The notes under the pieces are model-generated. The model did no database searches. It saw nothing but the letters and a program-made list of their open reading frames with translations, and had not been told where the DNA came from. Made by a program: the position numbers and the translations under genes. This document shows, in pieces, positions 16,450 to 24,796 of a stretch of 64,000 nt of DNA (positions within the stretch are counted from its first letter, which is position 1; every line of letters starts with the position of its first letter). Source of the DNA: Nocardia cyriacigeorgica GUH-2 (GTDB lineage Bacteria > Actinomycetota > Actinomycetes > Mycobacteriales > Mycobacteriaceae); NCBI RefSeq assembly GCF_000284035.1, contig NC_016887.1, forward strand, positions 5,704,001 through 5,768,000. The letters run 5' to 3'.

Positions 16450-18111
16450 ATGGGTTCCACCGGCCGTTCCGCTACCACCGCGGGTGTCGACACGGTGACC
16501 ACCGGCCCCATCGAGGGCAGCGTCAAACACTACGAACAGGTCGAAGCCGACGGGCTGACCCTGCGCATCCCGGTGCGCCGGATCAACCTCACCACCGGCG
16601 CGCACTTCGACGTCTACGACACCTCTGGCCCGTACACCGACGACACCGCGACCATCGATCTCGAAGCCGGCCTGCCCAAGCTGCGCGACGAATGGCCCAA
16701 GCCGCAGATCGACGGACCGCGCACCCAGCTGGCCTGGGCGCGGGCCGGCATCATCACCGCCGAGATGCGCTATATCGCCGCGCGCGAAGGGGTTTCGCCG
16801 GAACTGGTGCGCGACGAGGTCGCCGCCGGCCGCGCGGTGATCCCCGCCAACCATCGTCACCCCGAATGCGAGCCGATGATCATCGGCAAGAAGTTCGCGG
16901 TGAAGATCAACGCCAATATCGGCAACTCCGCCGTGTCCTCCTCTATCGCCGAGGAGGTGGAGAAGATGGTGTGGGCCACCCGCTGGGGCGCCGACACCAT
17001 CATGGACCTGTCCACCGGCAAGAACATCCACGAGACCCGCGAGTGGATCATGCGCAACTCGCCGGTTCCGGTCGGCACCGTGCCGATCTATCAGGCGCTG
17101 GAGAAGGTCAACGGCGATCCCACCAAGCTGACCTGGGAAATCTACCGCGATACCGTCATCGAGCAGTGTGAGCAGGGCGTCGACTACATGACGGTGCACG
17201 CGGGCGTGCTGCTGCGCTATGTGCCGCTGACGGCCAAGCGGGTCACCGGCATCGTCTCGCGCGGTGGTTCCATCATGGCGGCCTGGTGTCTGGCCCACCA
17301 CCAGGAATCGTTCCTCTACACCCACTTCGAGGAACTGTGCGAGATCCTGGCCCGCTACGACGTCACCTTCTCCCTCGGTGACGGCCTGCGTCCCGGTTCC
17401 ATCGCCGACGCCAACGACGAGGCCCAGTTCGCCGAACTGCGCACCCTCGGCGAGCTCACCAAGATCGCGAAATCGCATGGCGTGCAGGTGATGATCGAAG
17501 GCCCCGGTCACGTGCCGATGCACAAGATCGTGGAGAACGTGCGGCTCGAGGAGGAACTGTGCGAGGAGGCGCCGTTCTACACTCTCGGCCCGCTGGCCAC
17601 CGATATCGCGCCCGCCTACGACCACATCACCTCCGCCATCGGCGCCGCGATCATCGCCCAGGCCGGTACCGCGATGCTGTGCTACGTCACGCCCAAGGAA
17701 CATCTGGGCCTGCCCAACCGCGATGACGTCAAGGTCGGCGTGATCACCTACAAGATCGCCGCCCACGCCGCCGACCTGGCCAAGGGCCATCCCCGTGCCC
17801 AGCAGCGTGACGACGAATTGTCCAAGGCCCGTTTCGAATTCCGCTGGGTCGACCAGTTCAACCTGTCGCTGGATCCGGACACCGCCCGCGAATACCACGA
17901 CGAGACCATGCCCGCCGAGCCGGCCAAGACCGCCCACTTCTGCTCCATGTGCGGTCCGAAGTTCTGCTCCATGCGGATCTCCGCCGACGTGCGCGAATAC
18001 GCGGAGAAGCAGGGCCTCACCGACGTGGAGGCCATCGAGGCGGGCATGGCGGAGAAGTCCGCCGAGTTCGCCGACGCCGGCAAGAAGGTCTACCTGCCGG
18101 TCGTTTCCTAG
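16450..18111 (+). CDS. thiC: Phosphomethylpyrimidine synthase ThiC
   Basis: Radical-SAM-type enzyme that converts aminoimidazole ribotide to hydroxymethylpyrimidine phosphate in thiamine synthesis. The 553-residue protein carries the non-canonical cluster motif 'CSMCGPKFCSM' near the C-terminus and family blocks such as 'GTVPIYQALEKV' and 'IEGPGHVPMHKI'. Expression is controlled by the TPP riboswitch immediately upstream. The partner kinase gene thiD is not adjacent; it lies about 32 kb away in the window. Confidence 0.97.
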   Translation: MGSTGRSATTAGVDTVTTGPIEGSVKHYEQVEADGLTLRIPVRRINLTTGAHFDVYDTSGPYTDDTATIDLEAGLPKLRDEWPKPQIDGPRTQLAWARAGIITAEMRYIAAREGVSPELVRDEVAAGRAVIPANHRHPECEPMIIGKKFAVKINANIGNSAVSSSIAEEVEKMVWATRWGADTIMDLSTGKNIHETREWIMRNSPVPVGTVPIYQALEKVNGDPTKLTWEIYRDTVIEQCEQGVDYMTVHAGVLLRYVPLTAKRVTGIVSRGGSIMAAWCLAHHQESFLYTHFEELCEILARYDVTFSLGDGLRPGSIADANDEAQFAELRTLGELTKIAKSHGVQVMIEGPGHVPMHKIVENVRLEEELCEEAPFYTLGPLATDIAPAYDHITSAIGAAIIAQAGTAMLCYVTPKEHLGLPNRDDVKVGVITYKIAAHAADLAKGHPRAQQRDDELSKARFEFRWVDQFNLSLDPDTAREYHDETMPAEPAKTAHFCSMCGPKFCSMRISADVREYAEKQGLTDVEAIEAGMAEKSAEFADAGKKVYLPVVS

Positions 18112-18122
18112 TAGTACGAGAC

Positions 18123-18164
18123 ACGCACGCCCCCGGACGGATTCGGCCGGGGGCGTGCGTTTTC
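18123..18164. terminator. Strong intrinsic hairpin between thiC and the thioesterase gene
   Basis: A perfect 14-bp stem, ACGCACGCCCCCGG with its complement at 18147-18160, encloses a ten-base loop and is followed on the plus strand by TTTTC. It lies 11 bases after thiC and four bases before the end of the convergent thioesterase gene, so it can terminate thiC and perhaps both transcripts. Confidence 0.85.
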
Positions 18165-18167
18165 GGA

Positions 18168-18635
18168 TTATCCCACCTTGTACACACCCAGCGCGCGGGC
18201 AACCAGCCGCCCGCCCACCGCGGTCAGCACATCGACCGAACAGGTCTGCAGCCGGCGTCCGGTGCGCAGCCGGGTGCCGACGATCTCGAGATCCTCGGCG
18301 ACGGCCGGTTCGATGTAGTCGACCGATAGCGAGACGGTGACGCCGCGAACCTTGTCCGGAATATCGAGTCCGGCCCACGCGGCGACCATCACTCCGAAGT
18401 CCGCGACTGCGGCGATGGCGCCGCCGTGCACCATCGAGCCGACGGTCACCAGATCATTGCGGAACGGCAGCCGCAGCTTCACGTGACCGTCGCCGATCTC
18501 GGTCAGCACCGCGCCCATCAGCTGCACGAACGGCGAGTAGGGCAGGAACTGCCGCATGAGATCCGCGCCGTTCGCGGGCGCCTGCGGTTCGATCGTCGGC
18601 GTGCTCGACGCCTCTTGTCCGGGTGGCGAACTCAC
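18168..18635 (-). CDS. PaaI-type hotdog-fold acyl-CoA thioesterase
   Basis: A 155-residue hotdog-fold protein. The PaaI-type active region 'VTVGSMVHGGAIAAVADFG' contains the HGG motif, and 'DYIEPAVAEDLEIVGT' follows as the second conserved strand. Such enzymes hydrolyse acyl-CoA or aryl-CoA thioesters. The start ATG at 18635 is preceded by GGTGAGTTCGCC-like sequence without a strong Shine-Dalgarno. It is divergent from the yrbE operon, sharing a ~100 bp control region; any functional link is inference. Confidence 0.86.
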   Translation of the reverse strand: MSSPPGQEASSTPTIEPQAPANGADLMRQFLPYSPFVQLMGAVLTEIGDGHVKLRLPFRNDLVTVGSMVHGGAIAAVADFGVMVAAWAGLDIPDKVRGVTVSLSVDYIEPAVAEDLEIVGTRLRTGRRLQTCSVDVLTAVGGRLVARALGVYKVG

Positions 18636-18670
18636 CTATTCCACCTTCTTCACGGCATGTCGGTAAACGC

Positions 18671-18708
18671 TGGACAAACTGTGAGTACAGTAACATACTG
18701 GCAGTCGG
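18671..18708 (+). promoter_or_regulatory. Candidate promoter and operator of the yrbE operon
   Basis: TGGACA (18671-18676) and CATACT (18694-18699) are spaced by 17 bases. The -10 region lies in ACATACTGGCAGT, which matches the operator-like ACATACTGAGAGT in the MMPL promoter at 26579-26591 in 11 of 13 positions. A short dyad CAGTA-ACA-TACTG (18688-18700) also overlaps it. A shared repressor is plausible. Confidence 0.45.
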
Positions 18709-18741
18709 TACAAGACCCAACGTATGTGGATAGGTGTGGGT

Positions 18742-19725
18742 ATGGACAGCCCAGGTAAGCGCCAGGAGAATCTCGCCTGGCCGATCGGACAAGCCACCGC
18801 AGGCCCAACGGAATCCGTTGCACCGCAGCCGGGTTCACCGCCGGCTCGCAGTCCGGAGTCCGGCGGGCAGGGCGGGGTCGCGACACGTCCGGTGACCACC
18901 GCCGACCGGCCGTCGGCAGCGACGGCAATCACCGACTTCTGGAACGATCACCCCAAGCGCGCACTGGAAACCTTCGGCCGCCAGATGTCGATGGGGCGGG
19001 AGGTGATCGTCGGCCTGGTGCTCGCGATCGTGCGCGGCCGGTTCCATTGGCGAGAGTTCGTGCGGCAGGGCGCATTCATGGCCAATGTCTCCGCCATCCC
19101 CACCATGATCGTCGCCATTCCGGTCGGCGTCGTCGTATCGCTGCAGGTCAGCTTGGTGATCAAGCAGGTCGGCGCGGAGTCGTTCGTCGGTGCGGCGGTC
19201 GGCATCGGTGTGGTCAAACAGGGTGCGCCGCTGGTCACCTCGATCATGATCGCGGGCGCGGTCGGCTCCGCGATCGCCGCCGACCTCGGCTCCCGCACCA
19301 TCCGCGAGGAAATCGACGCCATGCGCACCATGGGCGTCGATCCGCTGCAACGACTGGTCGGCCCGCGGTTGCTGGCGGCCATGCTGATCAGCACCCTGTT
19401 GTGCGGGTTCGTGGTGTTCGTCGGATTCGCCGCCACCTATGGCTTCTTCGTCTACGCCGACGGTGGTACGCCCGGGTCGTTCCTGCAAGCGTTCGTCGAC
19501 TTCGCCAGTTCCAACGATCTGCTCTTGGCCTTCTTCAAATCAGCCCTGTTCGGCGCGCTCACCGCGATCATCGCGGGCTATCACGGGCTGCACGCCCGGG
19601 GCGGACCGGCCGGTGTCGCCAATGCGGTCAACGCGGCGGTCGTGCAATCGGCGCTGGTGCTGTTCGGCGTCAATGTGGTGATCTCGCAGATCTACAACGC
19701 CGTCGTCCCGAGTCAGCTGGGGTGA
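18742..19725 (+). CDS. YrbE/MlaE-type ABC permease, first of pair
   Basis: An MlaE/YrbE-family integral membrane permease. The start chosen is the ATG at 18742 with AGGTG five bases upstream; an ATG at 18724 is also in frame. The first ~80 residues are Pro/Gly/Ala-rich and disordered, unusually long. The permease domain follows, with the diagnostic coupling segment 'TIREEIDAMRTMGVDPLQR'. In mycobacteria such pairs are the membrane domains of Mce lipid importers energised by MceG (Mkl), but no mce gene follows here. Two bases separate it from the second permease gene. Confidence 0.9.
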   Translation: MDSPGKRQENLAWPIGQATAGPTESVAPQPGSPPARSPESGGQGGVATRPVTTADRPSAATAITDFWNDHPKRALETFGRQMSMGREVIVGLVLAIVRGRFHWREFVRQGAFMANVSAIPTMIVAIPVGVVVSLQVSLVIKQVGAESFVGAAVGIGVVKQGAPLVTSIMIAGAVGSAIAADLGSRTIREEIDAMRTMGVDPLQRLVGPRLLAAMLISTLLCGFVVFVGFAATYGFFVYADGGTPGSFLQAFVDFASSNDLLLAFFKSALFGALTAIIAGYHGLHARGGPAGVANAVNAAVVQSALVLFGVNVVISQIYNAVVPSQLG

Positions 19726-19727
19726 CG

Positions 19728-20582
19728 ATGGCCGCGACACATACTCCACCGCTGCTGCGCCCGCTGCGCGCGCTCGCCCTGCCCGCGCGGCTGCTGGCCG
19801 AAACCGGGCACAAGATCTTCTTCCTGGTCCGGGCGCTGGCCGCCATTCCGCTCGCACTGCGCAACTATTCGCGCGAGGTGCTGCGACTGATCGCCGATAT
19901 CTCCTGGGGCAACGGCACGCTGGTCGCCGGCGGCGGCACCGCGGGCGTCATGCTGGCCATGTGCGCCTTCGGCGGGATGACGGTCGGCATCGAGGCCTAC
20001 ACCAACCTCGACATTCTCGGCATCGGCCAGGTCACCGGCGCGATCTCCGCCCTCGGTAGTACCAGGGAGATCGCCCCGATTCTGGCGACGCAGGCGTTCA
20101 TCGTGCAGGCGGGCTGCCGGTTCACCGCTCAGCTCGGTGCGATGCGGGTCTCGGAGGAGATCGACGCACTGGAATCGATCGCGATCCGCCCGATGCCGTA
20201 CCTGGTGACGACCCGGATCATCGCCAGCGTCATCGTCGCGATTCCGTTGTATGTCGCCGCGCTGGCGGTGTCGTTCATTTCCACCGCCCTCACCGTCGCG
20301 GTGGTCGGTGACGTCTCCGACGGCACCTATCAGCACTACTTCCAGATCTTCGCCGTGCCGACGGATCTGTTCTATTCGATCCTCAAGGTGATCGTGCTGG
20401 TGACGCTGAGCATCTTCATCCAGTGCTACTACGGGTACTTCGCGACCGGCGGACCCGAAGGCGTCGGTGTGGCGGCGGGCCGGGCGATCCGGCTGTCGAT
20501 CATCGTCATCGTCAGCGCGAATCTGGTGATGTCGCTGGCGATCTGGGGTACCGCTGTCGGTTCGGCACGGTTGTCCGGATAA
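19728..20582 (+). CDS. YrbE/MlaE-type ABC permease, second of pair
   Basis: A 284-residue MlaE/YrbE permease, paralogue of the preceding gene. The coupling segment 'RVSEEIDALESIAIRPMP' is the family hallmark for contact with the ATPase. ATG at 19728 is preceded by GGGGTGA. The pair would form a heterodimeric permease core for lipid movement. Neither Mce substrate-binding proteins nor the ATPase are encoded nearby, so the permease either works with a distant ATPase and Mce proteins or has a different role. The next gene, moxR, starts after 11 bases with its own AAGGAG. Confidence 0.9.
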   Translation: MAATHTPPLLRPLRALALPARLLAETGHKIFFLVRALAAIPLALRNYSREVLRLIADISWGNGTLVAGGGTAGVMLAMCAFGGMTVGIEAYTNLDILGIGQVTGAISALGSTREIAPILATQAFIVQAGCRFTAQLGAMRVSEEIDALESIAIRPMPYLVTTRIIASVIVAIPLYVAALAVSFISTALTVAVVGDVSDGTYQHYFQIFAVPTDLFYSILKVIVLVTLSIFIQCYYGYFATGGPEGVGVAAGRAIRLSIIVIVSANLVMSLAIWGTAVGSARLSG

Positions 20583-20593
20583 GGAGCGCGGGA

Positions 20594-21604
20594 GTGGACC
20601 AACGATCGGTTCCGGAAGCGGCGATCATCCGCCAGGCCCTCGACGAGATCGGCCGGGTGATCGTCGGTAAGCAGCAGGCGGTGCAGTCGATCATGGCCGC
20701 CGTCCTCGCCGGTGGGCATGTACTGATCGAGGATCTGCCGGGCCTCGGGAAGACGACGATCGCGCGCACCTTCGCGGCCGTGCTCGGGCTCGAGACCACC
20801 CGCGTGCAGTTCACTCCCGACCTCCTGCCTGCCGATCTGGTCGGCGCCACCGTCTACAACGCCGCGGCCGGGCGGTTCGAATACCGGCCCGGCCCGATCG
20901 TCACCAATGTGCTGATCGCCGACGAAATCAACCGCACCCCACCGAAAACCCAGTCGGCGCTGCTGGAAGCCATGGCCGAAGGGCAGGTCAGCACCGATGG
21001 GGTCACCAGGCCGCTGCCCGCGCCGTTCCTGGTGATCGCGACGCAGAATCCGATCGAGCACGAGGGGACCTACCCGCTACCGGAGGCGCAGCTCGATCGA
21101 TTCGCGATGTGCCTCGGCCTCGGGTATTCGACCGCGGCCCAGGAGAAGGCCCTGCTGCGCCAGCGCATGAGCGCTGCGGGTGGGTTCCGGCCGCGGCAGA
21201 TCGCCGACGCGGCCACCGTCGACCGGCTGCGCGCCGCGACGAGCCGAGTGGACGTCGACGACGACATCCTCGACTACATCGTGGCGCTGGTGCGCGCCAC
21301 CCGCACCCATGTGCAGGTCGAGGTCGGCGCCAGCCCGCGCGCCGAACTCGACCTGCTCCAGGTCGCCAGGGCACACGCCCTGCTGCAAGGCCGGGATTTC
21401 GTGATTCCCGAGGATGTGAAAACGGTTGCGCCCGAGGTGGTCTCGCATCGGGTGTCGCTGCGGCCGGAGGCGTGGATGCGGCGGATCCGGGGCCGCACCA
21501 TCGTCGCCGAGGTGCTCTCGCGCACTCCGGCGCCCCGGTTGCGCGAGGCGGCCGCATCGGCCGCGGGCGCATTGGGCCTGGCCGGGGCGGTCGACAGCCG
21601 TTGA
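20594..21604 (+). CDS. MoxR family AAA+ ATPase
   Basis: A 336-residue MoxR AAA+ ATPase, thought to act as a chaperone for maturation of protein complexes. GTG start at 20594 with AAGGAG seven bases upstream. Walker A is 'EDLPGLGKTTIA', Walker B 'VLIADEINRTPPKTQSALLEA', and the sensor 1 region reads 'VIATQNPIEHEGTYPLPEAQ'. MoxR genes typically pair with DUF58 proteins, and a DUF58 gene lies three positions downstream. The stop overlaps the next gene by four bases. Linkage to a YrbE pair is the odd element. Confidence 0.93.
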   Translation: MDQRSVPEAAIIRQALDEIGRVIVGKQQAVQSIMAAVLAGGHVLIEDLPGLGKTTIARTFAAVLGLETTRVQFTPDLLPADLVGATVYNAAAGRFEYRPGPIVTNVLIADEINRTPPKTQSALLEAMAEGQVSTDGVTRPLPAPFLVIATQNPIEHEGTYPLPEAQLDRFAMCLGLGYSTAAQEKALLRQRMSAAGGFRPRQIADAATVDRLRAATSRVDVDDDILDYIVALVRATRTHVQVEVGASPRAELDLLQVARAHALLQGRDFVIPEDVKTVAPEVVSHRVSLRPEAWMRRIRGRTIVAEVLSRTPAPRLREAAASAAGALGLAGAVDSR

Positions 21605-22587
21605 GCGAGCAGGCCGGTCGGCAGGCGGGGACGCGGCGCATCGCCGCGGCCTATCCGGCCGGTGTGCTGATCCTGGTCGCGACGACGGCGCTCGCGGTGC
21701 GCGGCGAATACCCGGGCGGGCGCGAAGACGCGGCCGATCGGACCACCGACCTGTCACGGCAATCATCGCTGCCGCTGGTGCTGCTCGCCGCCGTTGCGCT
21801 CGCGCTGGTGGTGTTGTCGCTGGTGTCGTTCCTCCGCCGTCCCGCGCGGCGGGTGCCGATGGGTCCGGCACTTCCGCGTTCCCGGAAACGTCGTGATCTC
21901 CGCGAACTCCGCGATCTCGTGATCGGCGGCGCACTGCTGATCCTGATGCTGGCCCTGCCGGTCGGTGCCGGAGCCCTGATCGCGCAGCACCTGCCGGCAC
22001 CGGTATCCCGGGACAGCACCGAGCAGGAGCCCACTCGATCGGAAGACCCTGTGCCCGCTCACCGTTCGGCGACATCCGAGCCCACCCCGCTGGGTATGGA
22101 CGAGGCCGACCTGCGGGTGGCGGCCACGACCGCGGTGGCTCTCGTGCTGGTCGCGGGCGGTGCCGTCGTAGTCGGGAAGGCCAAGAACTGGCGTGGCCGC
22201 ACCCGCGAGCCTGCCGACTCAACGGTCCAGGCCCCGGCTCTGATACGCACCGCACTGACCCGCGCGACCGCGAATGCCGCAGAGGAGATCGCCGATCCGG
22301 AAGTGGCACCGCGCGAGGGCATCCTGGCCTGCTATCGCGCGATCGAGCGGCAGTTCGCCCGGACCCCACGCATCGCGCCGAACGCCGCCGATACGCCCTC
22401 GGAAGTCCTGGGACGAGCCGTCGGCTGCGGCATCGTCGGCAAGGCCACCGCGGCCACTCTGGTGTCGTTGTTCGCCGAAGCGCGGTTCAGCACGCATCCG
22501 ATGACCGAGCACGACCGTGCGCGCGCAGTCGCCGCGCTCGACAGCATCAGGTCCGAGCTGGCAGGTGAGCGCGATGCTGATCGCTGA
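21601..22587 (+). CDS. DUF4129 domain membrane protein
   Basis: A 328-residue protein read from a TTG start that overlaps the moxR stop (TTGA). Three hydrophobic segments are seen near residues 18-35, 60-80 and 105-125, with a further one near residue 180. The C-terminal ~110 residues resemble DUF4129 ('ILACYRAIERQFARTP', 'TPSEVLGRAV', 'LVSLFAEARFSTHPM'). This domain commonly occurs at the C-terminus of transglutaminase-like TgpA proteins next to MoxR-DUF58; here it is separate and no transglutaminase core is visible. Its function is unknown. The start is uncertain. Confidence 0.75.
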   Translation: MSEQAGRQAGTRRIAAAYPAGVLILVATTALAVRGEYPGGREDAADRTTDLSRQSSLPLVLLAAVALALVVLSLVSFLRRPARRVPMGPALPRSRKRRDLRELRDLVIGGALLILMLALPVGAGALIAQHLPAPVSRDSTEQEPTRSEDPVPAHRSATSEPTPLGMDEADLRVAATTAVALVLVAGGAVVVGKAKNWRGRTREPADSTVQAPALIRTALTRATANAAEEIADPEVAPREGILACYRAIERQFARTPRIAPNAADTPSEVLGRAVGCGIVGKATAATLVSLFAEARFSTHPMTEHDRARAVAALDSIRSELAGERDADR

Positions 22588-23050
22588 TCGCACCGTGATC
22601 ATGTGCCTGCTGGGAATCGCGGCCGGCCAGGCGGTGGTGCTGGTGTCGAGTCCGCGAGCGCTGCCGATCGCCGCCACAGTCGTGCTGCTGGCGGGGCTCG
22701 CCGTGGTCGTCATGCACGTCGCCGCAGGCGGCCGGGTCCGCCCCGACGCCTCACCACCGGAGTCGCCGTATCTGGATCGATGGCAGGCGCGCGCCGCGAT
22801 GCTCGTCGACAATGCGGAGGGTTCCGCGGCCGATTGGGACCGTCGGATACGGCCCTACCTGGCCCGGGAATTCCATCTGTGCCTCGGGCACCGGGCCACG
22901 ATGACGGCCGTCGAACGCGCGGAGCTGGGACGCACCCATTTCGGCCCGCAGCTGTGGCAGTGGATCGATCCCGGCCAGGCCGCTCGGAGTGGCGCAGGCC
23001 CGGGACGAGAAACCTTCACGGCGATCGTCGAGCGAATGGGCCGGCTGTGA
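22574..23050 (+). CDS. Membrane protein of unknown function in the MoxR-DUF58 operon
   Basis: I do not recognise this 158-residue protein. Two hydrophobic N-terminal segments (about residues 1-20 and 27-48) are followed by a soluble, Trp- and Arg-rich domain ('YLDRWQARAAMLVDNAEGSA'). The ATG at 22574 has AGGTGAG just upstream; a GTG at 22565 is an alternative. It overlaps the DUF4129 gene by 14 bases and the DUF58 gene by four. Its location between the two suggests it is part of the same membrane complex, which is inference. Confidence 0.7.
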   Translation: MLIADRTVIMCLLGIAAGQAVVLVSSPRALPIAATVVLLAGLAVVVMHVAAGGRVRPDASPPESPYLDRWQARAAMLVDNAEGSAADWDRRIRPYLAREFHLCLGHRATMTAVERAELGRTHFGPQLWQWIDPGQAARSGAGPGRETFTAIVERMGRL

Positions 23051-24294
23051 CGGCGGAACGAACGGTGCAGAACTGGCGGTCGGCGCCACCGGCGATCGCG
23101 ATCGCGACCACGGCGGCGATCATCGCGGCGTTGGCCATCCTGCTGGCGCGCCCGCAGCTTGTCGTCTTCGCCGCGCCCCTGTTCGGTGTGGTCGCGGCCG
23201 GACGGAAGTCACCCGAAGTGCTTATCGCAGTGCATGCTTCGGATGGGCCGGACCGGCACATCGTGCGCTGTGTGGAGTCCGAATCGGTCGAGCTGTCGCT
23301 CGATATCGAGGCTCGGGCGGGCGAGGCCCAGGTTGCCGCGTCGGTGCTCGAATGCCCCGGGCTGTCGATCGAGCGACAGGACCGAGAGGGCAACCGGCTG
23401 ACGGTGCGCGTCTCGGCCGACCAGCCGGGAAAGTTCCCGATCAGGGTGGAAGCCGTCGCGACCGCCAATGGCGGGTTGCTGCGCGGGTCGGTGGTCCTGC
23501 ACACCGGCGACCTGTACGTCTACCCGCTGACGGCCGGCGCGCCGATGTCCCCCGCCACCACCTCGGTCCGGCACCGCCTCGGCATGCATCCCACCCGGCG
23601 AACCGGTACCGGGACCGAATTCGGCGGCATCCGCGCCTACGCGGACGGCGACGACCTGCGCTCGATCAATTGGCGTGCGACCGCGCGCCGCGCGAGCCTC
23701 CAGGTGACCGAGCGTCGCGCCGAAGTCGGCCACGATGTGGTGATCCTGTTCGACGACGCCTTGCGGGGCGACGGTCGAGACGATGCCTTTCATCGCGCCA
23801 TCCGAGGCACTGCCGAGATAGTCCGAGCGGCACTGCGGGCTGGTGATCGCGTCGGTGTGGTGTGTCTGGATCCCGCGCCGCGCTGGGTGCCCGCGCGCGG
23901 CGGACGTCAGCAATTCCACGAGATCCTCACCTGCCTGCTCGACCCTGGTTATCCGAATTGCCGTCGCGGTTCCGGCACGGTGGCTCCGCCGGGTGCGGTC
24001 CCGCACGGCGCTTCCGTCGTGGCGTTCTCCACACTCATCGACACCGGATTCGCGCTCGCCCTCATCGAATTGCGGCGTCGCGGCAGTGCGGTGGCGGCAG
24101 TCGATCTGCTGGCCGCGGACGCGCCGTTCTCCGACGAGGCCGATGCACTGGTCGGCCGGCTGTGGACGCTCGAGCGGGCGTCGATGTACCGCGATATGGC
24201 CACCATCGGGGTCGAGGTGATCGGCTGGCAGGACGGCATTCGCCTCGGCGACGCGCTGACCGGCCGGCTTCTCGCGGGACGGAGCCCACGATGA
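23047..24294 (+). CDS. DUF58 domain protein
   Basis: A 415-residue protein from a GTG that overlaps the preceding stop. Two membrane segments near the N-terminus are followed by a beta-rich region and the DUF58 signature 'RAYADGDDLRSINWRATARR' (about residues 195-215). The von Willebrand A-like domain that follows reads 'VVILFDDALRGD' where MIDAS-competent members have DxSxS, so metal binding there is probably lost. DUF58 proteins are the usual partners of MoxR ATPases. It is coupled to its neighbours on both sides by four-base overlaps. Confidence 0.87.
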   Translation: MTAERTVQNWRSAPPAIAIATTAAIIAALAILLARPQLVVFAAPLFGVVAAGRKSPEVLIAVHASDGPDRHIVRCVESESVELSLDIEARAGEAQVAASVLECPGLSIERQDREGNRLTVRVSADQPGKFPIRVEAVATANGGLLRGSVVLHTGDLYVYPLTAGAPMSPATTSVRHRLGMHPTRRTGTGTEFGGIRAYADGDDLRSINWRATARRASLQVTERRAEVGHDVVILFDDALRGDGRDDAFHRAIRGTAEIVRAALRAGDRVGVVCLDPAPRWVPARGGRQQFHEILTCLLDPGYPNCRRGSGTVAPPGAVPHGASVVAFSTLIDTGFALALIELRRRGSAVAAVDLLAADAPFSDEADALVGRLWTLERASMYRDMATIGVEVIGWQDGIRLGDALTGRLLAGRSPR

Positions 24295-24794
24295 TGCGCT
24301 CCGACACCGTCGCCGTGGCTGCGGCAGCGCCCATGATCGCCACCGTCGCGTCGCCGGGTGACGCCACCGCCCTGGCCATGGCCGCCCTCATCGCCGGTCT
24401 CGCCGTGCTGGGCACCCGGCGGCCGGCGTACGCCCATGCCGCGGTGCTGTCGACAGCGGCGGCACTGGCTACCTCCGGGACCACGATCGCCGCGGCTCTC
24501 GCCGGCGGAATCGGCGCCGCCGTGTATTCAGTGGCCTGCCTGCACTTTCCGCTGTCCCTACCGTGGTCGAGTCGCGCGGTCGGCTGGGCGGTGGCGTGCG
24601 GTGTCGTCGCCGCTGCCTGCGCCGCGGGCCCGCCCCTGCCCGGACTCGCTTTGCTCGCTCCGGCCGCCGTCCTTGCCACGGTCGCCACCACCCTCCGGAT
24701 GGCCCGACCCGGCGCCGCCGACACAGATCAGCGCCACGTCAGCGGTGCCGATCACGCTGTATCCGAACGGCCGCTGTCGAAGCCTGGAGGATGA
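24291..24794 (+). CDS. Small multi-pass membrane protein of unknown function
   Basis: A 167-residue Ala/Val-rich protein with about five hydrophobic segments over residues 5-140 and a short charged tail. I recognise no family. The ATG at 24291 overlaps the DUF58 stop (ATGA), and the stop lies two bases before the DUF2156 start, so it is part of the coupled operon. Composition resembles the hydrophobic part of TgpA-like proteins that often sit in MoxR-DUF58 operons, but no soluble domain is attached. Confidence 0.65.
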   Translation: MMRSDTVAVAAAAPMIATVASPGDATALAMAALIAGLAVLGTRRPAYAHAAVLSTAAALATSGTTIAAALAGGIGAAVYSVACLHFPLSLPWSSRAVGWAVACGVVAAACAAGPPLPGLALLAPAAVLATVATTLRMARPGAADTDQRHVSGADHAVSERPLSKPGG

Positions 24795-24796
24795 CG

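Noticed and set aside
16375..18378. Long open frame (667 codons) on the minus strand opposite thiC
   Set aside because: It is antisense to the unmistakable thiC gene, has His/Gly/Asp-rich composition typical of the reverse of high-GC codons, and resembles no protein family.
18742..20582. A complete Mce lipid-import operon
   Set aside because: Only the two YrbE permeases are present; the genes that follow encode a MoxR ATPase and DUF proteins, with no Mce domain or signal-anchored substrate-binding proteins.
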